34,226 nucleotides of DNA from Aureispira sp. (lineage in GTDB: Bacteria; Bacteroidota; Bacteroidia; Chitinophagales; Saprospiraceae). This document shows positions 1 through 8,062 of this stretch, in pieces. The stretch spans positions 1-34,226 of the forward strand of contig JAAEPD010000358.1 of NCBI GenBank assembly GCA_024222455.1, given 5' to 3'. The first letter of the stretch is position 1; each line of letters opens with the position of its first letter. The notes below the pieces were generated by a model. That model was not told the origin of the DNA. It ran no database searches and saw only the letters and a list, made by a program, of their open reading frames with translations. The position numbers were made by a program, and so were the translations under genes.

Positions 1-426
1 CTATACCAACTGTGCAATCATTGGTTCTACTCTAGATACTATACTTTGTAATGGGGATAGCTTGATTGTGGATGCTACCAACCCCAATGCAACAGCTTAT
101 CAATGGCAAGATGGTTCAACTGCTAGTTCTTATACCATCAATACTGCTGGGTCCTACTGGGTTTATACCACCCTTACCGATGGTAGCCAATTACAAGATA
201 CTACCAATGTTAGCTATACCAACTGTGCAATCATTGGTTCTACTCTAGATACTATACTTTGTAATGGGGATAGCTTGATTGTGGATGTTACCAACCCCAA
301 TGCAACAGCTTATCAATGGCAAGATGGTTCAACGACTAGTTCTTATACCATCAATACTGCTGGGTCCTACTGGGTTTATACTACCCTTACCGATGGTAGC
401 CAATTACAAGACACTACCAATGTTAG
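1..426 (+). repeat. Two near-identical 213-bp tandem coding repeats
   Basis: Bases 1-213 and 214-426 are head-to-tail copies with a period of 213 bp (71 codons), differing at only a handful of positions (for example GCT/GTT in one codon, and silent changes near 331, 389 and 407). The array almost certainly continues to the left of the window. Downstream repeats have the same period but diverged sequence, so these copies are recent or kept alike by gene conversion. Confidence 0.93.
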
Positions 427-1396
427 TTATCAAACTTGTAATACAACTATTGTGGGTTCTCGTACAGATACTTCATTTTGTACTGGAGGTCAATTTATTG
501 TTATAAACAAAGCTACTCCTGGAGCTGTAAGCTATGAATGGCATAACGGCATAAAAACAAGCAATATATTTGTTGGTGGTCCAGGAATGTATTGGGTGCA
601 TATTACCTTAAGTGACGGCAGTCAAATACATGATACATTAGATATTTCCTTTATTGATTGTAGTCAAACTTTTACTTCCTCAATAGACACACTTGTTTGC
701 TCTACAGACTTACCATTAATTATAGATGCTAGTCGTTCGGGAGGATTGAACTATGAATGGAATAATGGCTCTACAGCCAAACAACTAGTAATATCAAGTA
801 GTGGTATTTATTGGTCAAAAGTTACGGTTGGCACAGGCACTATTTATATAGACAGCATAGTGGTCTCTATAACGGATTGCAATCCAACTGTTTTTGAAAA
901 AACGGACACCACTCTATGTGAAGGAGATATTTTATTACTCGATGCTACCTTGATTGGTGCAGTTAGTTACCAATGGGGCAATGGTTCTACTGCTGTACAA
1001 CAAATTATTAGTAGTGGAGGAACTTATGCAGTCAGTATTACTATGACAGATGGCTCTATCATTAGTGATCAAATCACGATTACTTATGAGGATTGTAATG
1101 ATGATTGTAACATTTTCATACCCGATGCTTTCACTCCTAATAATGATGGTAACAATGATAAATTTAGGCTAGTTGTAATGGGAAGTTGTAACATCAGTAA
1201 TTACAGAATTATTATACTCAATCGTTGGGGACAAAAAGTTTTTGAGGGTACAGATCCTCAAGCTGGTTGGGATGGCAAAGTTGGGAACAAAGAACAACCT
1301 AGAGCTGTTTATATGTACATAGCCAATTATACATTAGAAAGCCCTACGGGCCCCCAAGAAAAACAGTATCGAGGTCAAATAACATTACTTCGATAA
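1..1396 (+). CDS. Ig-like repeat adhesin with T9SS type B sorting domain, 5' end outside window
   Basis: The frame is open from base 2, so this is the C-terminal part of a larger secreted protein; a TTG at 62 is internal, not a start. It holds about five repeats of roughly 71 residues, each with an N/T-C at its start, a second Cys about 18 residues later (TILCNGDS, TTLCEGD) and a YQW/YEW-x-G(N/D)GS core, as in Ig-like or PKD-like adhesin repeats. The first two repeats are almost identical in DNA; the next three have diverged. The last ~90 residues (from IFIPDAFTPNNDGNND, through NRWGQKVFEG and GWDGK) match the CHU_C / T9SS type B sorting domain, so the protein is probably exported by type IX secretion and held at the surface. 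Role inferred: adhesion or gliding-related surface protein; the ligand is unknown. The family of the C-terminal domain is secure. Confidence 0.9.
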   Translation, partial: YTNCAIIGSTLDTILCNGDSLIVDATNPNATAYQWQDGSTASSYTINTAGSYWVYTTLTDGSQLQDTTNVSYTNCAIIGSTLDTILCNGDSLIVDVTNPNATAYQWQDGSTTSSYTINTAGSYWVYTTLTDGSQLQDTTNVSYQTCNTTIVGSRTDTSFCTGGQFIVINKATPGAVSYEWHNGIKTSNIFVGGPGMYWVHITLSDGSQIHDTLDISFIDCSQTFTSSIDTLVCSTDLPLIIDASRSGGLNYEWNNGSTAKQLVISSSGIYWSKVTVGTGTIYIDSIVVSITDCNPTVFEKTDTTLCEGDILLLDATLIGAVSYQWGNGSTAVQQIISSGGTYAVSITMTDGSIISDQITITYEDCNDDCNIFIPDAFTPNNDGNNDKFRLVVMGSCNISNYRIIILNRWGQKVFEGTDPQAGWDGKVGNKEQPRAVYMYIANYTLESPTGPQEKQYRGQITLLR

Positions 1397-1414
1397 TATC
1401 GATATAATATTCAG

Positions 1415-1445
1415 GGGCAGATGGTGATCTGCCCTTGTTTTAGTT
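1415..1445 (+). terminator. Rho-independent terminator after the adhesin gene
   Basis: GGGCAGAT (1415-1422) pairs perfectly with ATCTGCCC (1427-1434) around a GGTG loop, followed by TTGTTTTAGTT. It lies 18 bases past the stop of the adhesin gene and before the SDR gene. Confidence 0.75.
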
Positions 1446-1471
1446 AAAACACTAAGTTAAAATCCATTATT

Positions 1472-2257
1472 ATGAAAAATAACAGCTCCAAACCTTGGTC
1501 TCTTGAAGGTAAAAAAGCATTGATCACAGGTGCAACTAAAGGTATTGGAAGAGCTATTGTAGACGAGTTTGTGCTATTAGGAGCAGAAGTTTTTTTAGTT
1601 GCTCGCACCGCTCAAGATGTGCAAAGATGTGTAGAGCAATATCGTCGAGATGGGTTTCAAGCTTATGGTATGGCTGCAGATGTCAGCGATCGAGCTCAAC
1701 TCCTACAACTCAAATCTAAGCTTTTAGAAACTTGGGGCAGTTTAGATATTTTAGTAAATAATGCTGGAATTAATATCCGAAAAAGCACCTTAGAATATAC
1801 ATCTGAGGATTACCAACAAATCATGGATGTCAATCTAACTAGTGCATGGGAATTGTGTAGACTATTCTACCCTCTCCTAAAATCTAATGAAACAGGAGGA
1901 AGCATTATCAACATGAGTTCTGTGGCTAGTTTGCGCACCATCCGAACTTCTACAGCAGCTTATGCAATGACTAAAGCTGCTATGGAGCAAATGACTAAAT
2001 TTATGGCTGCTGAATGGGGTCCTGATAATGTTCGAGTCAATGCCGTACTGCCTTGGTACATTGCTACACCACTAGCCCAACAGGTTTTGAAAGATGAAAA
2101 CAAACGTAAAAAAATAATAGCTCGTACGCCCATGCAACGAGTGGGAGAACCTGCAGAAGTAGCTCGAACAGTTGCATTTTTGGCAATGCCTGCTTCTAGC
2201 TATGTTTCGGGAGCTTGCGTACCTGTGGATGGTGCTTTTTTAACACTAGGATTATAG
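1472..2257 (+). CDS. SDR family oxidoreductase (tropinone-reductase-like)
   Basis: Cytoplasmic NAD(P)-dependent short-chain dehydrogenase/reductase of 261 residues, a normal length for classical SDRs. Visible motifs: Rossmann TGATKGIG at 19-26, NNAG at 96-99, structural Asn 121, catalytic Ser 150, and YxxxK as Tyr164-Lys168. The stretch NAVLPWYIATP near 190-200, with PW in place of the usual PG, resembles plant-type tropinone reductases and their bacterial relatives. The C-terminal PVDGAF segment is also typical. The substrate cannot be read from the sequence. The ATG at 1472 gives the complete SDR N-terminus. The cytochrome c gene starts 4 bases after the stop, so they are probably cotranscribed; a metabolic link is not shown. 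Confidence 0.93.
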   Translation: MKNNSSKPWSLEGKKALITGATKGIGRAIVDEFVLLGAEVFLVARTAQDVQRCVEQYRRDGFQAYGMAADVSDRAQLLQLKSKLLETWGSLDILVNNAGINIRKSTLEYTSEDYQQIMDVNLTSAWELCRLFYPLLKSNETGGSIINMSSVASLRTIRTSTAAYAMTKAAMEQMTKFMAAEWGPDNVRVNAVLPWYIATPLAQQVLKDENKRKKIIARTPMQRVGEPAEVARTVAFLAMPASSYVSGACVPVDGAFLTLGL

Positions 2258-2261
2258 TATA

Positions 2262-2765
2262 ATGGATGAAGAAATTTTGGATAACCTAGAACCTCAAAAA
2301 GAGCCCAAAGAGGAAACTACAACCATAAAAAGGAATATACTTGGGCTGAGTGTACTGGTAGTAGCCAGCATTGTTATTGCCTTTTATTATCTTGGCCAAA
2401 ATGCAAATCGGAACTTAGTTGGGGCTCCCCCTGTTAGGGATTTTGTAGAGAATAGACCTACAATACCAGATAATTTATCAGAACAGTTTAGGGAGGGGCG
2501 AGCACTATTTTTAGAACAATGTGCAGCTTGCCACAACATTGGGATGGAAGCAGATATGACTGGCCCTGCTCTAAGGGGTGTTACTCAACGCAGAGATCAA
2601 GAATGGTTGCTAAATTATATTCGAAACAGCATGCAAATGGTCGAAGATAAAGATTCTACAGCAGTAGCTTTATTTGAACAGTGGGATGAATCTATTATGG
2701 TTGCATTCCCCAATTTAAGTGATGAAGATATCCGAAGTATTTTAGTTTTTATCGAAAATAGATAA
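2262..2765 (+). CDS. Membrane-anchored cytochrome c
   Basis: A 167-residue protein with an acidic and polar N-terminus, one hydrophobic helix at about 25-45, then a periplasmic domain carrying a single haem c site, CAACH at 87-91. Met146 in the context IMVAFPNL is the likely distal axial ligand, as in class I cytochromes c, and the NLSDEDI...VFIENR ending fits the last cytochrome helix. It is anchored by an uncleaved helix facing the periplasm and probably shuttles electrons locally. It starts 4 bases after the SDR stop and ends 9 bases before the next gene, so it sits in an operon-like run. The redox partner is not encoded nearby; this is a generic family assignment. Confidence 0.9.
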   Translation: MDEEILDNLEPQKEPKEETTTIKRNILGLSVLVVASIVIAFYYLGQNANRNLVGAPPVRDFVENRPTIPDNLSEQFREGRALFLEQCAACHNIGMEADMTGPALRGVTQRRDQEWLLNYIRNSMQMVEDKDSTAVALFEQWDESIMVAFPNLSDEDIRSILVFIENR

Positions 2766-2774
2766 CAGGTAACT

Positions 2775-3776
2775 ATGAACATCAAAGATTTACTCTTAGG
2801 ACTTGCTATTGGAGACGCCTTTGGTGCAGGAGTTGAATTCCAAGATAGAAATTGGATAAGGCAGCATGTAGATTTTTCTGTGTTTGTTAATGTTCGAGAT
2901 CAAATTACAGTAGCACCTGAGCAAAAGCAACTGTTTACAAAAAATTATACGGCTTGGGACTATACTGATGATACCGAAATGACCATAGGTGTCCTCAAAG
3001 CTCTAATGTCTAATGCCCCCTTTTCTAAAACCTTACTCATTCAGAAATGGGAAGAAGAATATAATAAAGGATTAGCAGAAAAAGGATATGGTAGAAATGG
3101 GCATGGCTCTATGAGTTGGTACTTTTCGGGAGAGAAAACAATTGAAGAAATACAAAATTTCCAACGTTCTCGACACAATCCTGGCAATGCGCCTGCTATG
3201 CGATCTGTCCCACTAGGACTTATAGACCGCAACCTAATCAACAGTTATGCAACCATAAATGCTAATGCTACGCACCCTAATGCTGCTGCTATAATATCTA
3301 GTCAGTGTATAGCTTGGGCAACAGAGTTTTTGGTTGTACAAAAAGGGAATCCCTCTAAAGTTATTGACTATTGTTTAGAACAGATAGAACCTAATCTTGA
3401 ATATCAGACTTATCTAAAGCAAGTAAATTTATTAGTTAATTATGATAAGTTAAATCATGCTGATTTTGCTGTACTGTGTGGCCATCAACCTATCCAGAAA
3501 CCTTATTTCTTAGATGGTATTTGTGGTGTTCCTTCTGATTCTAAATATACAGCAGGAACTGTTCTCTACATCCTTAAACATAGTACAAGCCCTATGGATG
3601 CCTTAAAAAAATCTATTTATATAGGGGGAGATGTAGATTCTATTGCATCTATTAGTGTGGGTATATTATCCAGTTTATTTGGATTAGACAGTTTGCCTCC
3701 TTTTATGTTAGGAAATATAGAAGGCCGAAAATATTTAGAAGAGATTGCTCAACAATTTGAAGCTTCTTTGAGTTAG
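2775..3776 (+). CDS. ADP-ribosylglycohydrolase (DraG) family protein
   Basis: A 333-residue all-alpha protein of the ADP-ribosylglycohydrolase family, whose members use two metal ions to remove ADP-ribose from proteins or small molecules. Seen: the N-terminal LLGLAIGDAFGAGVEF segment, the first metal-site motif DDTEM at 65-69, NPGNAPAMRSVPLG in the middle, ATHPNA, and the C-terminal metal motif GGDVDSIAS at 284-292 (GGD-x-D form). All main acidic ligands are present, so it should be active. Many members have unknown substrates, and no NAD-dependent ADP-ribosyltransferase partner is visible nearby. It follows the cytochrome gene by 9 bases. Confidence 0.9.
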   Translation: MNIKDLLLGLAIGDAFGAGVEFQDRNWIRQHVDFSVFVNVRDQITVAPEQKQLFTKNYTAWDYTDDTEMTIGVLKALMSNAPFSKTLLIQKWEEEYNKGLAEKGYGRNGHGSMSWYFSGEKTIEEIQNFQRSRHNPGNAPAMRSVPLGLIDRNLINSYATINANATHPNAAAIISSQCIAWATEFLVVQKGNPSKVIDYCLEQIEPNLEYQTYLKQVNLLVNYDKLNHADFAVLCGHQPIQKPYFLDGICGVPSDSKYTAGTVLYILKHSTSPMDALKKSIYIGGDVDSIASISVGILSSLFGLDSLPPFMLGNIEGRKYLEEIAQQFEASLS

Positions 3777-3813
3777 GGTATATAACAGTCCCTATCATTA
3801 GACAAAAATTATT

Positions 3814-4818
3814 ATGAATCAACAATTATTATCCCTCATTGCTTTAGCACTTTTAGTACCTACATTATTGGCTTACACCATTCATGATAAAGAAACACCG
3901 CCACCACCAGACTATGCAAGTTTGGACTACTGGGCGGCACATTATGAAAAAGAAGATAGAGCCGATCTCCTTCCCGAAAAATCAGGGTTAACAGACAATC
4001 AAAAAGAAGCTCAAGTGGATGCCTTTTTTCTGCACCCTACTACCCTAACTAGCGATAAAGATACTCGTTGGAATGGCGATGTAACAGACAAAGAGCTCAA
4101 CGAAAGCACAGATAAGACAACCATAAAACATCAAGCGAGTATTTTTAATGGCAGTTGTAGAGTTTATGCTCCTCGTTATCGTCAAGCACATCTGCGTTCT
4201 TACTTTTCGAAAGGACAAGAAAAAGAAGCTAGAGCAGCATTTGAACTAGCCTATAGTGATGTAAAAAAGGCTTTTGAATATTATTTGGAAAATATCAACG
4301 ATGGCCGACCGATCATCATTGCTTCACATAGTCAAGGCACTACACATGCTAAACGCCTTTTACAAGATTTTTTTGATGGCAAAGAACTACAAAAACAGTT
4401 GGTTGCTGCCTATGTAGTTGGGATGCCTATTCGTAGTTCTGAATTTGAAGTTTTGACACCTTGCACCAATCCGGAAGAAACAGGTTGCTATAACACTTGG
4501 TGTACTTATAGTTGGAACAGTGAATCTACTCCTTACTATAAAGGAGCAGTAGTTACCAACCCTATCAACTGGACTATAGATGGCGAATATGCAAGTCGCA
4601 AGCAAAGCAAAGGATTAGTTTGGAGACAATTCAAAAAAGTGCAAGCTAAAAAAATGGATGCTCAATCAAAAGATGGTATCCTGTGCGCTCATAAACCCGC
4701 TTTTTTCGAGGCGCTTTTTGCAGGCAAGAATTTACATATTGCCGATTATAATCTATTTTATTTAGATGTCCGAAACAATGTAGCAGAAAGGGTTAAAGCT
4801 TTCTTAGCTAAGAAATAA
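3814..4818 (+). CDS. DUF3089 family alpha/beta-hydrolase-like protein, exported
   Basis: A 334-residue protein starting with a hydrophobic signal or anchor segment (about 4-21), so the rest is probably periplasmic. DUF3089 proteins have an alpha/beta-hydrolase fold; seen here are the AFFLHPTT segment near 70-77, the nucleophile elbow SHSQG at 171-175 with Ser173, and a late His308 in LHIADYNLFYLDVR that may complete the catalytic triad. Substrate unknown; esterase or lipase-like chemistry is inferred from the fold. It lies 37 bases after the DraG-like gene and is followed by a strong terminator, so it is likely the last gene of the 1472-4818 run. Confidence 0.88.
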   Translation: MNQQLLSLIALALLVPTLLAYTIHDKETPPPPDYASLDYWAAHYEKEDRADLLPEKSGLTDNQKEAQVDAFFLHPTTLTSDKDTRWNGDVTDKELNESTDKTTIKHQASIFNGSCRVYAPRYRQAHLRSYFSKGQEKEARAAFELAYSDVKKAFEYYLENINDGRPIIIASHSQGTTHAKRLLQDFFDGKELQKQLVAAYVVGMPIRSSEFEVLTPCTNPEETGCYNTWCTYSWNSESTPYYKGAVVTNPINWTIDGEYASRKQSKGLVWRQFKKVQAKKMDAQSKDGILCAHKPAFFEALFAGKNLHIADYNLFYLDVRNNVAERVKAFLAKK

Positions 4819-4849
4819 TTGTGCATTTAACAATACCTTATTACATAGT

Positions 4850-4886
4850 CCTCAAACAACTTGGAGTTGTTTGAGGTTATTTTTTT
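4850..4886 (+). terminator. Strong rho-independent terminator
   Basis: An 11-bp perfect stem, CCTCAAACAAC (4850-4860) with GTTGTTTGAGG (4866-4876), around a TTGGA loop, followed by TTATTTTTTTAG. It ends the SDR-to-DUF3089 run. Confidence 0.92.
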
Positions 4887-4919
4887 AGAATTAATATTAG
4901 CCAACAACAACACAACTAT

Positions 4920-6662
4920 ATGAGTAAGAAAAAGAACAAAGTAACCTTTTCACAAGCTTTCAAAACCATTATTTGGCCAAAGCGTAAATTAGTCTTTGTA
5001 GGACTAATCCTTATTGCGATAAGCCGAACAGCAAGTTTAGTATTGCCTGGAGCCAGCAAATACTTAATCGACAATGTAATTGCCAACAAAGACTATGAAA
5101 TGCTCCAAACGCTCGTTTTCGTAGTTATCTGTGCTATATTAGCGCAAGCCATCACCTCTTTTTTACTCACACGCTTATTGAGTGTAGAGGCGCAACACAT
5201 GATTTCGGAGTTGCGTGTCAAGGTCCAAAAAAAGATACTTTCCTTACCTATCAGCTACTTTGACAATAATAAATCAGGAGCCTTGGTCTCTCGTATTATG
5301 TCAGATGTAGAAGGTGTTCGAAATCTAGTAGGTACCGGTTTAGTACAATTAGTAGGAGGTTCTATTACAGCTATTGTTTCGTTTATTATATTGCTTAACA
5401 TTAGTCCTCTGATGACCTTATACACCTTAGTTCCTGTTGCTGTTTTTGCGTTTATCTCTCTCAAAGCATTTGGCTATATACGCCCAATATTTAGAGCTAG
5501 AGGCAAGATCAATGCTGCCGTAACAGGTCGTTTGACAGAAACCTTGAGTGGTGTGCGTGTTATCAAGGGATTCAATGCTGAAAAACAGGAGAATAAAATT
5601 TTTGAAAAAGGTGTTGATGAGCTATTCCAAAATGTAAAAAAGAGTTTAACTTCTACTGCTTTAGTTACTAGCTCTGCTACCTTCTTATTGGGTTTGGCAA
5701 CTACAGGCATCATGGGCATTGGAGGTTATATGATCATGGAAGATGACCTAACTTTTGGTGAGTTTTTATCTTTTACCTTGTATTTGGGTTTAATGATCTC
5801 TCCTATTGTGCAAATGAGTAATATCGGAAGCCAAATGACAGAAGCTTTTGCAGGCCTAGATCGTACAGAAGAGATTATGCAAATGGCTGCTGAAGATGAT
5901 GATCCTAAACGAGTAAAAGAGTTGGGTGAGATTCATGGCGATATTCATTTTGATAATGTCTCTTTTTCTTATGAAGAAGGCAAAGAGGTTTTGCACAATA
6001 TTAGCTTTGATGCACCTAAAGGTTCTGTAACTGCATTGGTAGGCACCTCTGGCTCTGGGAAGTCGACTATAGCTGGATTAGCTGCTACTTTCTTAAGTCC
6101 AGAATCGGGCACTATTACATTAGATTCTACTGATTTATCTACTGTCAAACTAAGTAGTTATCGACAGTATTTAGGAGTTGTACTACAAGATGATTTTCTA
6201 TTTGAAGGGACTATTCGTGAGAACATACTATTCCCTCGCCCCAATGCAACAGAAGAGGAACTACAAAATGCGATAAAAGCTGCTTATGTCGATGAGTTTA
6301 CTGATCGTTTTGAAGAGGGTTTAGATACGGTTATAGGTGAACGAGGTGTCAAACTTTCGGGCGGACAGCGTCAACGTATAGCTATAGCTAGAGCTATTTT
6401 GGCTGATCCTAAAATAATTATACTGGATGAGGCTACTTCTAATCTAGATACAGAAAGTGAATTACTGATCCAAAAAAGTTTAGAAGACCTTATGAAAGGT
6501 CGAACTACTTTCGTGATTGCTCATCGTTTGAGTACCATTCGTCAGGCTGACCAAATTTTGGTAATCGAACATGGACAAATTGTAGAACGAGGTAACCATG
6601 ATGAACTCATTGCTAAAAAAGGACGTTATTTCGATTTATACACCTATCAAGCTAGAATTTAG
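4920..6662 (+). CDS. ABC exporter half-transporter (MsbA/multidrug type)
   Basis: A 580-residue fused membrane and ATPase half-transporter in the inner membrane, expected to act as a homodimer. The N-terminal ABC transmembrane domain (type 1 exporter, about 20-310) has six hydrophobic helices with the coupling-helix segment ISYFDNNKSGALVSRIMSDV. The nucleotide-binding domain has Walker A GTSGSGKST at 375-383, Q-loop VVLQDDFLFEG, signature LSGGQ at 479-483, Walker B IIILDEA at 499-505, and the H-loop in IAHRLS. All catalytic residues are intact. The cargo could be lipid A or lipids, drugs or a secreted compound; sequence alone does not decide. It stands alone between two terminators. Confidence 0.95.
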   Translation: MSKKKNKVTFSQAFKTIIWPKRKLVFVGLILIAISRTASLVLPGASKYLIDNVIANKDYEMLQTLVFVVICAILAQAITSFLLTRLLSVEAQHMISELRVKVQKKILSLPISYFDNNKSGALVSRIMSDVEGVRNLVGTGLVQLVGGSITAIVSFIILLNISPLMTLYTLVPVAVFAFISLKAFGYIRPIFRARGKINAAVTGRLTETLSGVRVIKGFNAEKQENKIFEKGVDELFQNVKKSLTSTALVTSSATFLLGLATTGIMGIGGYMIMEDDLTFGEFLSFTLYLGLMISPIVQMSNIGSQMTEAFAGLDRTEEIMQMAAEDDDPKRVKELGEIHGDIHFDNVSFSYEEGKEVLHNISFDAPKGSVTALVGTSGSGKSTIAGLAATFLSPESGTITLDSTDLSTVKLSSYRQYLGVVLQDDFLFEGTIRENILFPRPNATEEELQNAIKAAYVDEFTDRFEEGLDTVIGERGVKLSGGQRQRIAIARAILADPKIIILDEATSNLDTESELLIQKSLEDLMKGRTTFVIAHRLSTIRQADQILVIEHGQIVERGNHDELIAKKGRYFDLYTYQARI

Positions 6663-6774
6663 GCTAAAAAAAGAGCATCTTCTATCACACAGAATTAATA
6701 AGCAAATACTTATACAAGATTTCTAATATGGTTAGTAGCTGATTATTTGATTAGTTGTTGATCTGATTAAAACC

Positions 6775-6817
6775 ACAGCTACCTCTATCTATAGGAGTAG
6801 CTGTTTTTATTATTTTT
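6775..6817 (+). terminator. Rho-independent terminator after the ABC exporter
   Basis: ACAGCTAC (6775-6782) pairs with GTAGCTGT (6797-6804), followed by TTTTATTATTTTT. It lies about 110 bases past the transporter stop; the bases between are AT-rich with no gene seen. Confidence 0.8.
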
Positions 6818-6865
6818 GATCGGTCTAATCTCTTTTTAATCCTTAGTTTACAGTATATTTAGATT

Positions 6866-8059
6866 ATGTATCGACTAATTTTACTTTGTATCGTTTTTCT
6901 ATCTAATCTTCATTTTATGTCTGCCCAACATTTATCCCCACTAGTATTGAGTCACGAAGCCTTGCAAGTTCATCAAGGAGAATTTGTCTACTTAGTAGGT
7001 ACTTACAAAGAATTAAATGTTGCCAAAAAACATACAGTTACACGCTATGTTGGGCGAGCTTATCTAGAACTGTTGGGAGGAGGCCATGTGGTAATAGAAA
7101 CAGATGAAGATGGTATTCGCTCTCCTGAAGAAATAGAAAAATATAGAGATAAAACGGTCCTTATTTATGGCCGTGTAATGGTAGGTCAAACAGTTTGGGG
7201 AGGTGGCCAATTAGCCTCTTTGGTTATGTCAGCTGTACGAAGTTTCAAACAAATTGACCTTGCTAACCCCAATGATTTTGTTCCTTATATTGATAGGATA
7301 TCAACCCTGCCTGAAGTTTATTTAAAAGAAGAACTAAAAGAAGAGTATATAGGTAATTGGGTGCGCATAGAAGGCAAATTAAGTGCCCCCAAATCTGCTG
7401 CACAGTTGCTCAATAGCAAAGAAGCTGAAGAGCTCAGTGAGTTAGGAATTGATACTTCTTTTGCCAAAGAAATGGCCGAGATGCAACAGCATTTAGACCA
7501 GATGAATGAGCTTTTTTCTATAAAAAGTTATAAACTGAATACAGCTATCGAATTGCCTGACTTAGGCTCTATCAAAATTAGAGACACACAACCATCCGAG
7601 CTTTTAGACAGCTCTAACATAGGCAGTAAACTTAGTATAATTGGTCGATTACAAGGAATTCCTCCTTACGGTTGCTACCTAACCGAAATTCAAAAAGTAA
7701 AACTTGTTGATTCTAATACAACACCTTTAATAAAAACAGATAAGGACATTAAACGACACGATAGTACACAAGTTATAGTTATTGGCACTTACTATGAGAT
7801 TGATGTAGCTCAGCATCCTGCTCGAACAGTATACATTGGGCGTGCAGCTCTGCGATTAGAAGATGGTAGCAGCATAGCCATAGAGGTTGATGACAAGGGC
7901 GTTCGCTCTAAACAAGAGATCAATCGTTGCAAAGGTAAACAGGTCAAAATAGTAGGCACTTTACACAGTTTAATGCAGCTTTGGGGTAGTTATGATGAAG
8001 CGGCCATTGTGTCTCCTGCCTTGACAGATATACAATCTATAGAGGTGGTGCTAGATTAG
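6866..8059 (+). CDS. Secreted protein with two copies of an unrecognised domain
   Basis: I do not recognise the family. The 397-residue product begins with a signal peptide (cleavage probably after FMSA at residue 20), so it is periplasmic or surface. Its main feature is an internal duplication: residues ~41-131 and ~303-397 share the pattern V-x-(L/I)-GTY-x-E-(L/I)-x-VA, then Y(V/I)GRA, a beta-like stretch ending (I)E-(T/V)-D-x-x-G-(I/V)-RS, a helix with EI, then K-x-V-x-I-x-G and a late WG(G/S). The middle (132-302) holds another YIGNWVRIEGKL segment that may be a diverged third copy, plus a charged helical part (175-215). The alternating pattern suggests small beta-barrels of OB or similar type, but this is a guess. 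It converges with the DUF3810 gene, 3 bases apart. Confidence 0.8.
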   Translation: MYRLILLCIVFLSNLHFMSAQHLSPLVLSHEALQVHQGEFVYLVGTYKELNVAKKHTVTRYVGRAYLELLGGGHVVIETDEDGIRSPEEIEKYRDKTVLIYGRVMVGQTVWGGGQLASLVMSAVRSFKQIDLANPNDFVPYIDRISTLPEVYLKEELKEEYIGNWVRIEGKLSAPKSAAQLLNSKEAEELSELGIDTSFAKEMAEMQQHLDQMNELFSIKSYKLNTAIELPDLGSIKIRDTQPSELLDSSNIGSKLSIIGRLQGIPPYGCYLTEIQKVKLVDSNTTPLIKTDKDIKRHDSTQVIVIGTYYEIDVAQHPARTVYIGRAALRLEDGSSIAIEVDDKGVRSKQEINRCKGKQVKIVGTLHSLMQLWGSYDEAAIVSPALTDIQSIEVVLD

Positions 8060-8062
8060 AAG

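Noticed and set aside
1-426. CRISPR-like appearance of the tandem repeats
   Set aside because: Unit length is 213 bp, in frame and without spacers of a different sequence, so it is a coding repeat.
66-506. Two similar reading frames of 60 and 75 residues in a shifted frame over the left repeat region
   Set aside because: They are shadows of the 213-bp repeats: the second frame is nearly the same as the first because the DNA is duplicated. The true frame gives the secreted repeat protein.
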